From NCBI RefSeq assembly GCF_003860465.1, contig NZ_CP034183.1:2435501-2499500 (forward strand): a DNA stretch of 64,000 nucleotides, given 5' to 3'. A model generated the notes under the pieces. The model did no database searches. It was not told where the DNA came from and saw only the letters and a list, made by a program, of their open reading frames with translations. Made by a program: the position numbers and the translations under genes. Position 1 is the stretch's first letter; the number at the start of each line of letters is the position of its first letter. This stretch comes from Deinococcus psychrotolerans. GTDB lineage: Bacteria; Deinococcota; Deinococci; Deinococcales; Deinococcaceae. Positions 19,887 through 30,060 of this stretch are shown in pieces.

Positions 19887-20276
19887 TCAGTTTGGGTTGA
19901 ACGAAAACAAGCCCACCGTGCCCAGCGCAAAAATCATTGCCACCACCGTGAAGAAGCTGTTTCTGACCCAGGCGCGGTTGGGGCGGCTGCGGACGTAGTC
20001 GTCGATGCTGTAGCGTGCGCCGTTGACGCCGTGCAGCATGGTGAGGGCCAGCAGCAGCCAGTCGTAGAACTTCCAAGCTGGGTTGGAGAGTTTGTTGATG
20101 ACTGCGTCAAAGGTGGCGTCGGATTCGCTGACCTGCACAAAAGTCATGTAAATGTGGCCCAACACCAAGAAAATCAAGATCAGGCCGCTGATCCGCATGA
20201 AAATCCACCAATTGAGCTCAGCGTTGGTGTGAGATTGTTGTTTGGCGTCTTGCATGGTGCGTGCGCGAATGGTCAT
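19887..20276 (-). CDS. sdhD: succinate dehydrogenase membrane anchor subunit SdhD
   Basis: A 129-residue membrane protein with three hydrophobic helices (about 25-47, 69-88 and 107-125). The HxxxTF segment at the end of helix 1 and the VNGARYSIDDYVRS loop are typical of SdhD, where a Tyr near an Asp lines the quinone site. It pairs with SdhC to hold haem and quinone. It sits 17 bp after sdhC with GGAA before ATG. Confidence 0.88.
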   Translation of the reverse strand: MTIRARTMQDAKQQSHTNAELNWWIFMRISGLILIFLVLGHIYMTFVQVSESDATFDAVINKLSNPAWKFYDWLLLALTMLHGVNGARYSIDDYVRSRPNRAWVRNSFFTVVAMIFALGTVGLFSFNPN

Positions 20277-20293
20277 TTCAGTTCCTTAATCAT

Positions 20294-20650
20294 TTAGACG
20301 CCCGCCGCCACACGCGGCAAGACCTTAAAGGCCACGTAGATGGTCCAGACGACGCTGATGAGCAGCACGCCGTACCAGAGTTGGCGCTGATAAGCCACGC
20401 CTTTGCCGGTAAAGTCCATCACGATGATTCTCAGACCGTTCATGGCGTGGTACATGACGCCCGCCGCCACCAGAATCAGGGCCAGACGAAACAAGATAAA
20501 GTCGTACCCACCGTGAACAGCCATATAAATCTTCTCACCGAAGACAAACAAGCTGATGCTGATGACGTGGATCAAAAAATACGCCAGAATCGCCAAACCC
20601 GATAAGCGGTGAAGATAAAAGGCCCATTGGCCCTCTCTGCCTTTATACAT
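20294..20650 (-). CDS. sdhC: succinate dehydrogenase cytochrome b556 subunit SdhC
   Basis: A 118-residue protein with three membrane helices. QWAFYLHRLSGLAIL carries the conserved SdhC H-R-x-S-G motif, and the AGVMYHAMNGLRIIVMDF segment supplies the likely haem-ligand His. It is the first gene of sdhC-D-A-B. The ATG is preceded by an almost ideal ribosome site, AAGGAGG. Promoter not identified. Confidence 0.92.
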   Translation of the reverse strand: MYKGREGQWAFYLHRLSGLAILAYFLIHVISISLFVFGEKIYMAVHGGYDFILFRLALILVAAGVMYHAMNGLRIIVMDFTGKGVAYQRQLWYGVLLISVVWTIYVAFKVLPRVAAGV

Positions 20651-20959
20651 AACGTCTTGCCTCCTTGAGCTGGCCCCACACGGAGCTTGGTGGCGGGCCG
20701 CACGCCTATCAGCTCATCACCTTATCAGCCAATCTTGCGCCGCGCTCCGAGTTGGCCGGCTGGTTGCCCCAAATGCGGCTGCGGCGGCTGGCCAAGCTGA
20801 AGTTCAGCTCAGTGCTGCGCCCTACTCAAACCTGCTCAGAATACCACCGCCTGACCTGCGGCGGCTGTTCTCAGGCTTACCGTTTTGGCCGCCAGGACGC
20901 CGTTTGTGTGCGGCTTAGTCGGCTGTGTTAGAGGGCTGCTGTGCCAAAGGGGTGCTGTG
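20651..20959. other. intergenic region upstream of sdhC
   Basis: About 309 bp with no supported gene. It must contain the minus-strand sdh promoter, but no convincing -35/-10 pair was found. The right end contains a duplicated 16-bp segment that includes the end of the next gene. Confidence 0.4.
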
Positions 20960-20969
20960 TTAGAGGGCT
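20922..20969. repeat. 16-bp direct repeat at the end of the 668-aa gene
   Basis: GCTGTGTTAGAGGGCT occurs at 20922-20937 and again at 20954-20969. The second copy contains the stop codon of the minus-strand gene, so the gene end is partly duplicated 32 bp downstream. Confidence 0.6.
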
Positions 20970-22966
20970 TCGACCAAAATCGGCTGAAAGCCCACCGCCA
21001 CCCGCTCACCGGCCCGAATCAGGGTGATGGCTCCCTGCGGCACCGGCAACACCAGCAAGTCGCGCACGGCTGAGGCGCTCAGACCGGGCATCACGGCGCT
21101 GAGATCACCCTTGTAATCGTTTCTCAGCGTCACGCTGCGCCCCTTGACCTTGACGGTCAGCGGCTCGCCCCGGAACACCAGCAGGGCGTATTCGTCTCCA
21201 TTGACCTCGGGCACACTCGACATATCAGCTTGGCCGATGATGGGAAGCGAGTGGAGCTGCAAGCTGAGGCGCACCAAGTCCAGCAGGGCTTCGCTGTGGG
21301 CGCGGCTGAGCTGCAAAAAGGTGCGAGCTTCAGCAAAAGCGCGGCTGAGCGCTTCGTCGTCGCCCTGCGCGGCGTAGGCCAGCAGGGTCTGTGCGCCCTG
21401 CCGGGCAAACGCCAGCAGCGTTTCGGGCGGCGCGGCGGCGTAGCGTGAAGCACTCTCGGCAGAGACTTTCTCGCCGCTGATGGGATTGCCACGCAGGCGC
21501 TGGGCTGAGGCGCGTGCCAGCCGGAGGTGAGCGTACGCCGTGCCGGGTTCGAGCAGCGCGGCGGTCAAGCGGGCTTCCACCGATAGCAAATACAAATCGC
21601 TGTGGGTCACCGGGCGCAGCTCCAAAGCCAAATCTTTGCCGATCAGCACCAAGCGCACCGGCTGGCCGCTGAAGTGACTGTCGACCTCGGGCCGCTGCGC
21701 CGACAAGCGCACGATATTCGCCGCGCCCTGAGTGGTGGCGTGGGCTTGCGCTGGCCCGCTGTGGGCGTCGGTTTCGTCGCTCAGTCGGATTTCCCAGCCG
21801 GATTGCCGCTCCGAATGGCCTGCTACAGAGGTGCCCAGCGAAAAGGGCGTCCAAGAGATGCTCTGCCCGCGCCAGGTCGTTTGCTGACCGCCGGGCAGGT
21901 GAATGGCCAGCGACAGCGCCAACGGGTCGGGTTCGGTCAAGCGCAAGGTGGCGCTTTGCGAGTACAGCAGGCCGTCCAGGAGCGGCCACTCCAGCCCCAG
22001 CCCGCCGCTGCTGCGCGGAATCACCGTCTCCAAAAACGTCAGCAGTCTGCTGGCCGCGCTGCGGATCGGTGGGCGCTCCGTGGCGCTGCGCGGCGCGTCG
22101 GGGCCACGTTTGAGAGCCGCGATCAGGGCCTTTTTGACTTCCTCGCTGAGCAGTTCTTGTTCGGCGGCCTGCACGTTGGCGTCGACGAGGTCGCCAGCAG
22201 CCGTGCGCGGAAAAGGCGTGTCGGCCAGTTGCGTCAGGGCCAAGCGGACTTGCAAGTAGCGTTTGGACAACTCACCGACCTGCACGCTGAGATGTTCGGC
22301 CAAGCGGCTCAGCACCTCAGCGGCAATTTCGGGATTGTGCAGCGAGGAAAAAGGATCGCGCAGCGGCGGCACGGCGGTGCCGGACGCGCCGCGCTCTAGG
22401 TTTTCGGTCAGCGCGTAAGCCAGCCGCAAGGTGGCCAGCCGAGGCTCTTTGAGCCACACGCGGGCTTGTTGCTGCGCCCGGCTGCGCAGCTCGGCGTGAA
22501 ACAGTCCGGCCCGCAGGCCACTCAGCACGTCCCATTCGTTGCGGGTATTGGCTGCGTTGTCTGGCCCGCTCTGCGCCGCGTTCAAGCTGCTCAGCTGGTC
22601 TTTAAGGGGGCCGGACATTTCACCCAGTGCACCGAGTGGTGAGCCGCCCACGCCGAGTTCACCCAAGGAGAGTTCGACGAGTGCCCCAGCTTGCTCGCCG
22701 TGCAGCGCTTCACCCTCATGCGCTCCGCTGCCCAGAGGTTTGCCGTCGAGGTGCCTTCCTGCATTGCCTGCCTTCCCGCTTTGAGCGGCCTTGAGCAGGC
22801 GGTCTGCGGCCCGTACCCGCTTGTTCAGGGCCACGTCGAGCGAGCACCCCAGCAAATAATCGCGCAGCTCGGCCAGCGCCCGTTTGCCGCCCCGAGGCTC
22901 GCGGCCCCGCTGCAAGTCGGCGACTTTGTATTCGAAGAGTTCCACCAATTCTGGGTCGTGCGTCAC
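20960..22966 (-). CDS. unrecognised 668-aa protein
   Basis: No family recognised. The protein is soluble, Ala- and Leu-rich and mostly helical for the first 330 residues (for example ELRDYLLGCSLDVALNKRVRAADRLLKAA). A beta-rich region follows from about 345 to 500, and a helical C-terminal part ends in short strands (LTVKVKGRSVTLRNDYKGD). No signal, membrane segment or catalytic motif is visible. GTG at 22966 follows a TATACT box by 6 nt, whereas the longer frame from 23014 would overlap the promoter. It is divergent from the kinase gene. Confidence 0.7.
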   Translation of the reverse strand: MTHDPELVELFEYKVADLQRGREPRGGKRALAELRDYLLGCSLDVALNKRVRAADRLLKAAQSGKAGNAGRHLDGKPLGSGAHEGEALHGEQAGALVELSLGELGVGGSPLGALGEMSGPLKDQLSSLNAAQSGPDNAANTRNEWDVLSGLRAGLFHAELRSRAQQQARVWLKEPRLATLRLAYALTENLERGASGTAVPPLRDPFSSLHNPEIAAEVLSRLAEHLSVQVGELSKRYLQVRLALTQLADTPFPRTAAGDLVDANVQAAEQELLSEEVKKALIAALKRGPDAPRSATERPPIRSAASRLLTFLETVIPRSSGGLGLEWPLLDGLLYSQSATLRLTEPDPLALSLAIHLPGGQQTTWRGQSISWTPFSLGTSVAGHSERQSGWEIRLSDETDAHSGPAQAHATTQGAANIVRLSAQRPEVDSHFSGQPVRLVLIGKDLALELRPVTHSDLYLLSVEARLTAALLEPGTAYAHLRLARASAQRLRGNPISGEKVSAESASRYAAAPPETLLAFARQGAQTLLAYAAQGDDEALSRAFAEARTFLQLSRAHSEALLDLVRLSLQLHSLPIIGQADMSSVPEVNGDEYALLVFRGEPLTVKVKGRSVTLRNDYKGDLSAVMPGLSASAVRDLLVLPVPQGAITLIRAGERVAVGFQPILVEAL

Positions 22967-22972
22967 GCTGCA

Positions 22973-22978
22973 AGTATA
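22973..22978 (-). promoter_or_regulatory. -10 box of the 668-aa gene
   Basis: TATACT on the minus strand, 6 nt before GTG at 22966. It fixes the start codon and implies a leaderless mRNA. Confidence 0.55.
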
Positions 22979-23191
22979 GATTGCAGATTGCTGCTCAGCG
23001 CTGCATGCCCACAAGCTGCGGGCGCGGCGCGTCGGGCGCTGCTTTCGGCGGAGAGCCGTTCACAAAATGGCCAGCGGCTAGCGGCATGTCAGTCCCGCGT
23101 GAGACTCCTTCCGTTATAACTGTGAAGATATGGCTGCCTCTTTTGTTCTCCGCCTCCCCATCAGCGCCGCTTACGCACTTGGGTACAGCCG

Positions 23192-25222
23192 ATGAGCGCC
23201 CTCATCACGCCCCTGCTCTTGGTTGCTCTTTTCGTGGTGGCGTTCTTGCTGCTGATTCGCCCGGGTGAGCGGGTCACGGCGCTGATCTTGGCCGCCGTGT
23301 CGCTGGTGGCCGCCGTGCTGGTGCTGCTCAGCGGCAGCCTTGAGCGGGCACAGGGCCTGTTGGTGGCTGCACTGGCGCTCAGTGGCGGAGCACTGCTGAG
23401 CCTCGGCGGCGAGCGGGCTTTATCCAAGCCGGTCAGCGTCAACCGCACCGCCAAGCCGCGCAACCCCACCAACCCTACCCAGCGCACCCTGACCAAGTCG
23501 CCCACCGTCGTTGATCTCAAATTCGCCGACTACGACGTGCTTGACCGCATCGGTATCGGCGGAATGGGCAGCGTCTTCCGGGCCCGCCGCAAGCAAGACG
23601 GGCGCACGGTGGCGCTCAAAGTGCCGCAGGAAAAGTATTTGGCCGACGCCAAGTTCGTCAAGCGCTTTTACCGTGAAGCCGAAGTTCTCAAGCGGTTTAA
23701 CCACCCCAATATCGTGCGGGTCTACGATTACCGCTCACAGGGTGACGAGTATTACATCGCCATGGAGTTTCTCGACGGTGACAGCTTGGAAGCGCTCCTG
23801 GAAAACAGGCAGCTGGCCTTTGGCGAAACGGTGCAGGTCATTCGCTCGCTGGCCGACGCGCTGCGTCACATTCACGCCCAGAACGTGGTTCACCGCGACA
23901 TCAAGCCCGCCAACGTGATGGTGCTGCGCGGCGCACTGCAAGATGGCAAACTGCGCGAGGGCGGCGTCAAGCTGATGGATTTCGGCATTGCGGTGGGCAA
24001 AGTCTTGACCCGCCTGACCATGACCGGGGCGCGGGTCGGCACGCCCATTTATATGGCCCCCGAACAGGCCAAGGGCAACCGGGTCGACGCCCGCAGCGAC
24101 GTGTACTCGCTGGGTCTGCTGGCTTACGAAATGGTCACAGGTCAGACCGCTTTCCGGGGCAGCTACGAAGCAGTAGTTCACCAGCAGATTTTCGAGTCGC
24201 CCAAACCGCCCAAACAGGTGCGCCTCGAAGTGCCGGGCAAGCTCAACGACCTGGTGCTGGGCATGATCGAAAAAGACCCGGCCCTGCGGCCCTCGCTCGA
24301 CGAAGTGATCAGCCGCTTGGACGCGGGCGTGCTGAGCGACGAAACCTTCGACGACCCCTACGCGCTGGCCATGAGCGTGCAAGAAAAGCGCGGTACCCTG
24401 CGCCTGCTCGACCTCAAGGGCAAGTTGCGCCTGAGCCTGCGCGATACGGGCGCGGGCGTAGACGACGCCCTGCCCTCAGCCCCCAACGCGCTCGCCGCCG
24501 ACGAGGACGGCAACATTTATCTGAGCTTGCCGGAATACCGCCAGGGCAAGAGCGGCGCACTGATCCGCAAGCTTTCGCCAGGGGGCCAAGAACTTCTGGC
24601 CTTCGGCGCTTACGGCCTCGGCGAGAGCGAACTGCTTCAGCCGATCAGCATGACGCTGTGCGGCGATTTGCTGTTCGTGCTCGACGGCGAGTCGCACCAC
24701 GTGGTGGTTTTTGACAAAGAGGGCCGCTATCAACGCCGCTTTGGTGGGCGCGGGCAGGGGCTGGGGCGCTTCGAGAAGCCGCGCAGCATCGCCGCGACGC
24801 CGCAGGGCCACGTTTTTGTGCTCGACAGCGGCAACCGCGAAGTCCAGCGCTTCACGCCGCAGGGCGATTATGTTTCGCGCTACGCTTTCAGGATGGACCG
24901 CACCAGCGACGAACTGCGCCCGCTGCACGGCCTCGGGGTAGACGCACGCGGCACGGTTTACATCGTGGACGGGGTGGCCAGCAAAGTCCGCAAAATCGAA
25001 GCCGACGGCACGCCCGGCAACACCTTCTCGCTCGAATCGTTGGTGGGTGAATCGACCGACGCGCCTTGGCTGATGCAAGTCAGTTCAGAGGGCTACCTCT
25101 ACGCCATCAAACAAGGCGGGCAAGTGCTCAGGATGTACAGCACGGTGGGCGACCTGCTGAGCAGCAACGACATGTACGCGCCGGTTCAGGCCATTGCGCT
25201 GGTCAACCGGCCACTGGCATAA
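23192..25222 (+). CDS. membrane-linked serine/threonine protein kinase with C-terminal NHL propeller
   Basis: A 676-residue Hanks-type kinase. Residues 1-75 hold two or three hydrophobic helices, followed by a basic linker. The kinase domain (about 110-375) has the P-loop IGIGGMGSVFRAR, the Lys in VALKVPQ, HRDIKPANVM, DFGIAVG and GTPIYMAPEQAKG, so it should be active. Residues about 400-670 form repeats of the NHL type (PRSIAATPQGHVFVLDSGN and similar), a probable beta-propeller sensor or docking domain. Deinococcus RqkA also joins a kinase to a propeller, but this is not claimed to be that gene. A strong terminator follows. Confidence 0.88.
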   Translation: MSALITPLLLVALFVVAFLLLIRPGERVTALILAAVSLVAAVLVLLSGSLERAQGLLVAALALSGGALLSLGGERALSKPVSVNRTAKPRNPTNPTQRTLTKSPTVVDLKFADYDVLDRIGIGGMGSVFRARRKQDGRTVALKVPQEKYLADAKFVKRFYREAEVLKRFNHPNIVRVYDYRSQGDEYYIAMEFLDGDSLEALLENRQLAFGETVQVIRSLADALRHIHAQNVVHRDIKPANVMVLRGALQDGKLREGGVKLMDFGIAVGKVLTRLTMTGARVGTPIYMAPEQAKGNRVDARSDVYSLGLLAYEMVTGQTAFRGSYEAVVHQQIFESPKPPKQVRLEVPGKLNDLVLGMIEKDPALRPSLDEVISRLDAGVLSDETFDDPYALAMSVQEKRGTLRLLDLKGKLRLSLRDTGAGVDDALPSAPNALAADEDGNIYLSLPEYRQGKSGALIRKLSPGGQELLAFGAYGLGESELLQPISMTLCGDLLFVLDGESHHVVVFDKEGRYQRRFGGRGQGLGRFEKPRSIAATPQGHVFVLDSGNREVQRFTPQGDYVSRYAFRMDRTSDELRPLHGLGVDARGTVYIVDGVASKVRKIEADGTPGNTFSLESLVGESTDAPWLMQVSSEGYLYAIKQGGQVLRMYSTVGDLLSSNDMYAPVQAIALVNRPLA

Positions 25223-25267
25223 AGAAATTCTGCGCCCGCTTTGCCGCAGCGCAGTCGATAGAGTTTT

Positions 25268-25317
25268 CACAACAAAAAGGGAAGCTGGCTCAAGTGGCCG
25301 CTTCCCTTTTTGTTGTG
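25268..25317. terminator. long perfect-stem terminator between convergent genes
   Basis: CACAACAAAAAGGGAAGC (25268-25285) pairs over 18 bp with 25300-25317. A-rich and T-rich ends on both sides mean it can stop transcription from the kinase gene and from the small minus-strand gene. Confidence 0.9.
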
Positions 25318-25338
25318 TGCTCTCACTTCAAAAGGCTC

Positions 25339-25512
25339 TCAAATAAAGAGTGGGGCTTCTGGGTCTTCGCTTCTGACGGTATCGCGGGGCGGCAGCGACA
25401 GCACCCAGGCGGCGAGGCCCACCCCGATCAGCACGCCCAGCGCCACCAACAACGCGGTGGTGTTCTGGTGTTCGCGGATGGCGGACTCCAATTCGGTTTC
25501 CAGTCGGATCAT
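25339..25512 (-). CDS. small single-span membrane protein, 57 aa
   Basis: A short frame starting MIRLETELESAIREHQN, then a hydrophobic helix of about 20 residues (TTALLVALGVLIGVGLAAWVL) and a charged tail ending EAPLFI. The charge pattern suggests one membrane span. Family unknown. ATG at 25512 follows a TATGGT box by 6 nt, and the gene ends just before a strong bidirectional terminator, so it has both ends of a transcription unit. Small genes of this size are easily missed. Confidence 0.65.
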   Translation of the reverse strand: MIRLETELESAIREHQNTTALLVALGVLIGVGLAAWVLSLPPRDTVRSEDPEAPLFI

Positions 25513-25518
25513 GCCTTT

Positions 25519-25524
25519 ACCATA
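25519..25524 (-). promoter_or_regulatory. -10 box of the 57-aa gene
   Basis: TATGGT on the minus strand, 6 nt before ATG at 25512. Confidence 0.45.
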
Positions 25525-25582
25525 CCAAAAAGCCTTTAAGAGAGGGTTTCAGCTTTCAATCATGGACGGGGGCAGGGTTCAT

Positions 25583-26666
<1,084 letters not shown>

Positions 26667-26674
<8 letters not shown>

Positions 26675-27788
26675 GGGTTGGCCCGCCTTGCCGCTCCGAA
26701 ACCACCTGACCCAGCAGCGACAGCATTTTGAGCAGTTCGGCCATGACCAGCAGTCCCACTGCCGTCACGATGCCGATGGTCACCGTCCACAGCGCCGGAA
26801 GCTGGCTGCTCTTGCCTTGTTGCCACAGCACGTAGCCCATGCCCAGCGCACCGACCACCAACACCAGAGCCAAAATCCGCAGCGTCCAGCGCTGAGCGCC
26901 CAGTGAGCGGGCAGTGCGGGCGAGGCGGTTGACCTGCTCTGCCGCGTTGTCGCTCATGGGGGCGGACGTTTGCAGATCAGCCGCTGGAAGAGCGGCAGAC
27001 ACGGGAACCGCGCTGGCCGCTTTGGGCGCGGCGGCTTTTGGCGCGGCGCTGGATGAAGGAGCGGTGGGTGCAGAAGTGCTGGGCGGAGGTGTATGAGGCA
27101 GCGGGGCCGGTGAGAGCGGTTTGGCGGAGCTGGGTTGCTGCTCTGGGTTGAGTTTGTTCAGGGTAGAGGCGGCGTTGACGCTGATGGGCGGGCGGGCTTC
27201 GATCCGAATGGTGCTGGACGGTGGGGACACTGGAGGAGGTGCAGGGACTGGGGAAGGCGCAGCGCTGGGCGTGGCTGAGCCGCCAATCTTGACGACCTTG
27301 GCACCGCTGTTGGGCGTGGTTGATGCGGCTTGGCTTCCGTTATCTTGGCGCTCGCCCAACACAATCGGCTCTGGTCGCGGCGCAGTGTTGGGTACAGGGC
27401 TGGCGCTCGGCGCAGGTGTGGGCGAGGCAGGGGCAAACATCTTGCTGCCGGCGCTGGGCAGCGGCGAAGAGGGCTGCTGCTTGGCGCGGGCGGTGGTGTC
27501 GCGCACCGTTTGAAAAAAGCGCTGCACCCGGTTGGGATCAAAGCCCAGCAGCGAGGCGGTGATGCTGGTTCCGGCACTGGTTTCGACCCGCAAAGTGCCT
27601 TGATGATCCGAGTGAATCCGGCTGATGTCGCGCAGGGTGACTTGTTGCAGCGGGCTGCTGGCTTCAGCGCCGTGAAAGAGCAGCAACTGCGGGGTAAGGG
27701 CAAAAAACTGTTGTTCATGGTCGAGGCTGGCCAGCGGCGCATCCGTAATGCCCACCATTTTAAGCGCTCCCAAAATTCGGTCATTCAT
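26667..27788 (-). CDS. membrane protein with long Pro/Ala/Ser linker, unknown function
   Basis: A 373-residue protein in three parts. Residues 1-100 form a soluble domain ([39 protein letters not shown]) that resembles a PH-like or SHOCT-associated fold. Residues 105-290 are a low-complexity Pro-, Ala- and Ser-rich linker. The C-terminus has two membrane helices (about 305-325 and 333-353) and a short charged tail. No family is certain. GAAGGAG precedes ATG, and a TATGCT about 30 nt further up may be the promoter. It is the first gene of a pair with lysK. Confidence 0.65.
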
Positions 27789-27941
27789 GGCAAAACTCCT
27801 TCAAATCGTCCTTAGCGTCAGCATACCCGACGTGCTGAGACGTTGGGTTGTTTTGCGGCTGGCCTGACCTCCCGGCGGCCGCATAAAGGCGACTGAAGCC
27901 AAGCTTCACCCGTCCGCAGCATCTTGCCGCCAGACTGAGCC

Positions 27942-28169
27942 ATGACACAACATGGCAAATACGGTGACGCGCCGCTGGGCAAGAGTGACGAGGAGTTACG
28001 TGAAGAAGGAGCCGACGCGCTGACCAACAGCGAGCGCCGCAGAAACGCCGAAATGGGCAGCGACGAAAGCGTGCCAGTGCTGATTCCCATCGCGGGGACG
28101 TCCTCGCCTGCCGTCGTGGCCGCCGACGCGGTGTTGCCCGACGCGGAAGAGCGGCGCGAAGAATCGTAA
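27942..28169 (+). CDS. small acidic protein, 75 aa
   Basis: No family recognised. The first half is helical and highly charged (KSDEELREEGADALTNSERRR). The rest is low in complexity and ends in a Glu/Arg-rich tail. It is probably soluble and partly disordered. The frame ends just before a clean rho-independent terminator, which supports a real transcript. The start context is weak. Confidence 0.55.
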   Translation: MTQHGKYGDAPLGKSDEELREEGADALTNSERRRNAEMGSDESVPVLIPIAGTSSPAVVAADAVLPDAEERREES

Positions 28170-28184
28170 CCAGCCCAGCAACTT

Positions 28185-28213
28185 AAAGCGGCTCACTACT
28201 GGGGCCGCTTTTT
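28185..28213 (+). terminator. terminator after the 75-aa gene
   Basis: AAAGCGGC (28185-28192) pairs with GCCGCTTT (28204-28211), followed by TTTTT. Confidence 0.8.
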
Positions 28214-28346
28214 GATAGCTTGAAGGTGAACGGCGTTCCGCGAGTTGCCCACGCTCATCCGTTTCACCACGCCGCAGTAGGCAGCGGAGGCGAAGTACCG
28301 TCCTGTCACCGGCTGGCAGCACCTTTGGGGCAAAAACGAATAAGTT

Positions 28347-29843
28347 CTAAAGTTCTCTGGGCCTGAAGGCCACCGCTTCGGCCAGGTGGACTTCGCGGAT
28401 GTCCAAGCTGCCTGCCAAGTCTGCCACCGTGCGGGCGAGGCGCAGCACACGGTCATGGCCGCGCCCGGTCAAGCCGAGTTGCCGCGCCGCTGAAGCCATA
28501 AAAGCGGCTGGCCCGGCAGCGAGCGGAGCGTGTTGCCGCAGCGCTTGGCCGATCAGCAAGCTGTTGCGCTCGCCCTGCCGGGAGAGCATCACGTCGCGGG
28601 CGGCCTGGATGCGGCTGCGAACGGGAGCGCTGCTTTCCGGCGTACCAGCCCGGGTCAGTTCGTCGACCGTCAGCCTCGGCACACTGACGCGCAAATCCAT
28701 GCGGTCAAGCAGCGGGCCGGAGAGCCGGGCAGCGTAGCGGTTGCGGGTCAGCGGCGTGCAGGTGCAGGCTTTTTCAGGGTCGCCAAAATGCCCGCAGGGG
28801 CAAGGATTCATAGCGGCAATGAGTTGGAACTTGGCCGGATAGCGCAAGCTGGCTCGCGCCCGACTGATCGTCACTTCGCCGTCTTCGAGTGGCTGGCGCA
28901 AAGTTTCGAGCGCTCTGCGTGAAAACTCCGGAAATTCATCCAAAAACAGCACACCCCTGTGCGCCAAGCTGACCTCGCCGGGCTTAGGAATGCTGCCGCC
29001 GCCAATCAGCCCCGCGTCCGAAACCGTGTGGTGAGGGCTGCGGTAGGGCGGAACCTGCATCAGGCCGCTGCGTTGGGTGGTCAGGCCCGCTGCAGAGTGA
29101 ATCCGGGTCACTTCCAGCGCTTCGCTGCGGGTCAGCGCCGGAAGCAGCCCCGGAGCGCGGCGGGCCAGCATAGTTTTGCCGCTGCCGGGTGAGCCAACCA
29201 GTAAAAGGTTATGGCCGCCGGCCAGCGCGATCTCAAGCGCTCTGCGGGCTTGGCCCTGACCTTTGAGATCGGCCAAATCCAAAGGGGGCGGGCCGCTCTC
29301 GTCAGGTGCTTGGGCGGTGGCTGCCGTCAGCGGCGCTTGGCCCGACAGGTGTTGCAAAGCTTCCCGCAGGGTGCGGGCTGGAAAGACCTGCACCTCTTCA
29401 ATCAGGGCCGCTTCGCCGGCATTGTGCTCGCCAATCAGCACGCTGTCGCCTAATTGAGCGGCCAACAGCGCCAAGTTGACGGCCCCGCCGATGCTGCGCA
29501 CGCTGCCGTCAAGTGCCAGTTCTCCGGCCAGCAGCACGCCGCTGAGCGCTGCGGCAGGCAGCAATTCTTGGGCGGCCAGCAAGCCCAGCGCAATCGGCAG
29601 ATCGTACATCGGGCCTTCTTTGCGCAAATCGGCGGGCGCGAGGTTGACGGTGATGCGGGCGGCTGGAAAAGGCAACTGGCTGTTGCGAATCGCTGCCCGA
29701 ACCCGCTCACGCGCTTCGCTGACCGCTTGATCCGGTAGGCCCACGATGGTAAAAGCGGGCAATCCGGGCGATACGTCCACCTCCACTGTGACCAGCACAG
29801 CGTCCACACCAATCAGGGCGGCGCTGCGGACAGTGGCTAACAC
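28347..29843 (-). CDS. comM: YifB/ComM family Mg-chelatase-like AAA+ ATPase
   Basis: A 498-residue ATPase related to ComM, a hexameric helicase that promotes branch migration during natural transformation. The N-terminal domain (about 1-165) precedes the Walker [13 protein letters not shown], the Walker B motif [10 protein letters not shown], and the [17 protein letters not shown] region; the C-terminal [15 protein letters not shown] holds a conserved Cys set. Natural competence is typical of Deinococcus, which fits a ComM role. The start is GTG, and no promoter is evident. Confidence 0.9.
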   Translation of the reverse strand: MLATVRSAALIGVDAVLVTVEVDVSPGLPAFTIVGLPDQAVSEARERVRAAIRNSQLPFPAARITVNLAPADLRKEGPMYDLPIALGLLAAQELLPAAALSGVLLAGELALDGSVRSIGGAVNLALLAAQLGDSVLIGEHNAGEAALIEEVQVFPARTLREALQHLSGQAPLTAATAQAPDESGPPPLDLADLKGQGQARRALEIALAGGHNLLLVGSPGSGKTMLARRAPGLLPALTRSEALEVTRIHSAAGLTTQRSGLMQVPPYRSPHHTVSDAGLIGGGSIPKPGEVSLAHRGVLFLDEFPEFSRRALETLRQPLEDGEVTISRARASLRYPAKFQLIAAMNPCPCGHFGDPEKACTCTPLTRNRYAARLSGPLLDRMDLRVSVPRLTVDELTRAGTPESSAPVRSRIQAARDVMLSRQGERNSLLIGQALRQHAPLAAGPAAFMASAARQLGLTGRGHDRVLRLARTVADLAGSLDIREVHLAEAVAFRPREL

Positions 29844-29969
29844 CGGGTCACGCCCCTGCGTCAGGCAGAACGTAGAGAGCAGTTAGGCAAGCAGAGCGAC
29901 GACAGGTGAACACGGTGCTGACCTTAACGCCGCCCATCTGACGAAACTCTTTACTCCTTTTCACACCTT

Positions 29970-29996
29970 TTGTGGGGCGGGGAGATTACCCCACAA
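29970..29996. repeat. 8-bp perfect hairpin upstream of the peptide gene
   Basis: TTGTGGGG (29970-29977) and CCCCACAA (29989-29996) with an 11-nt loop, about 35 bp before the proposed -10 of the gene at 30061. Candidate operator or structure. It has no T run. Confidence 0.4.
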
Positions 29997-30030
29997 CCTC
30001 CCATCAGGACATTTGCTTTGTGCAAAATTT

Positions 30031-30036
30031 TACACT
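30031..30036 (+). promoter_or_regulatory. possible -10 box of the Cys-Pro peptide gene
   Basis: TACACT, 24 nt before ATG. A weak -35 (AGGACA, 30006-30011) lies 19 nt upstream. The short leader contains the strong GGAGG ribosome site. Confidence 0.35.
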
Positions 30037-30060
30037 AACCTTTACCTTGGAGGTAAAATT

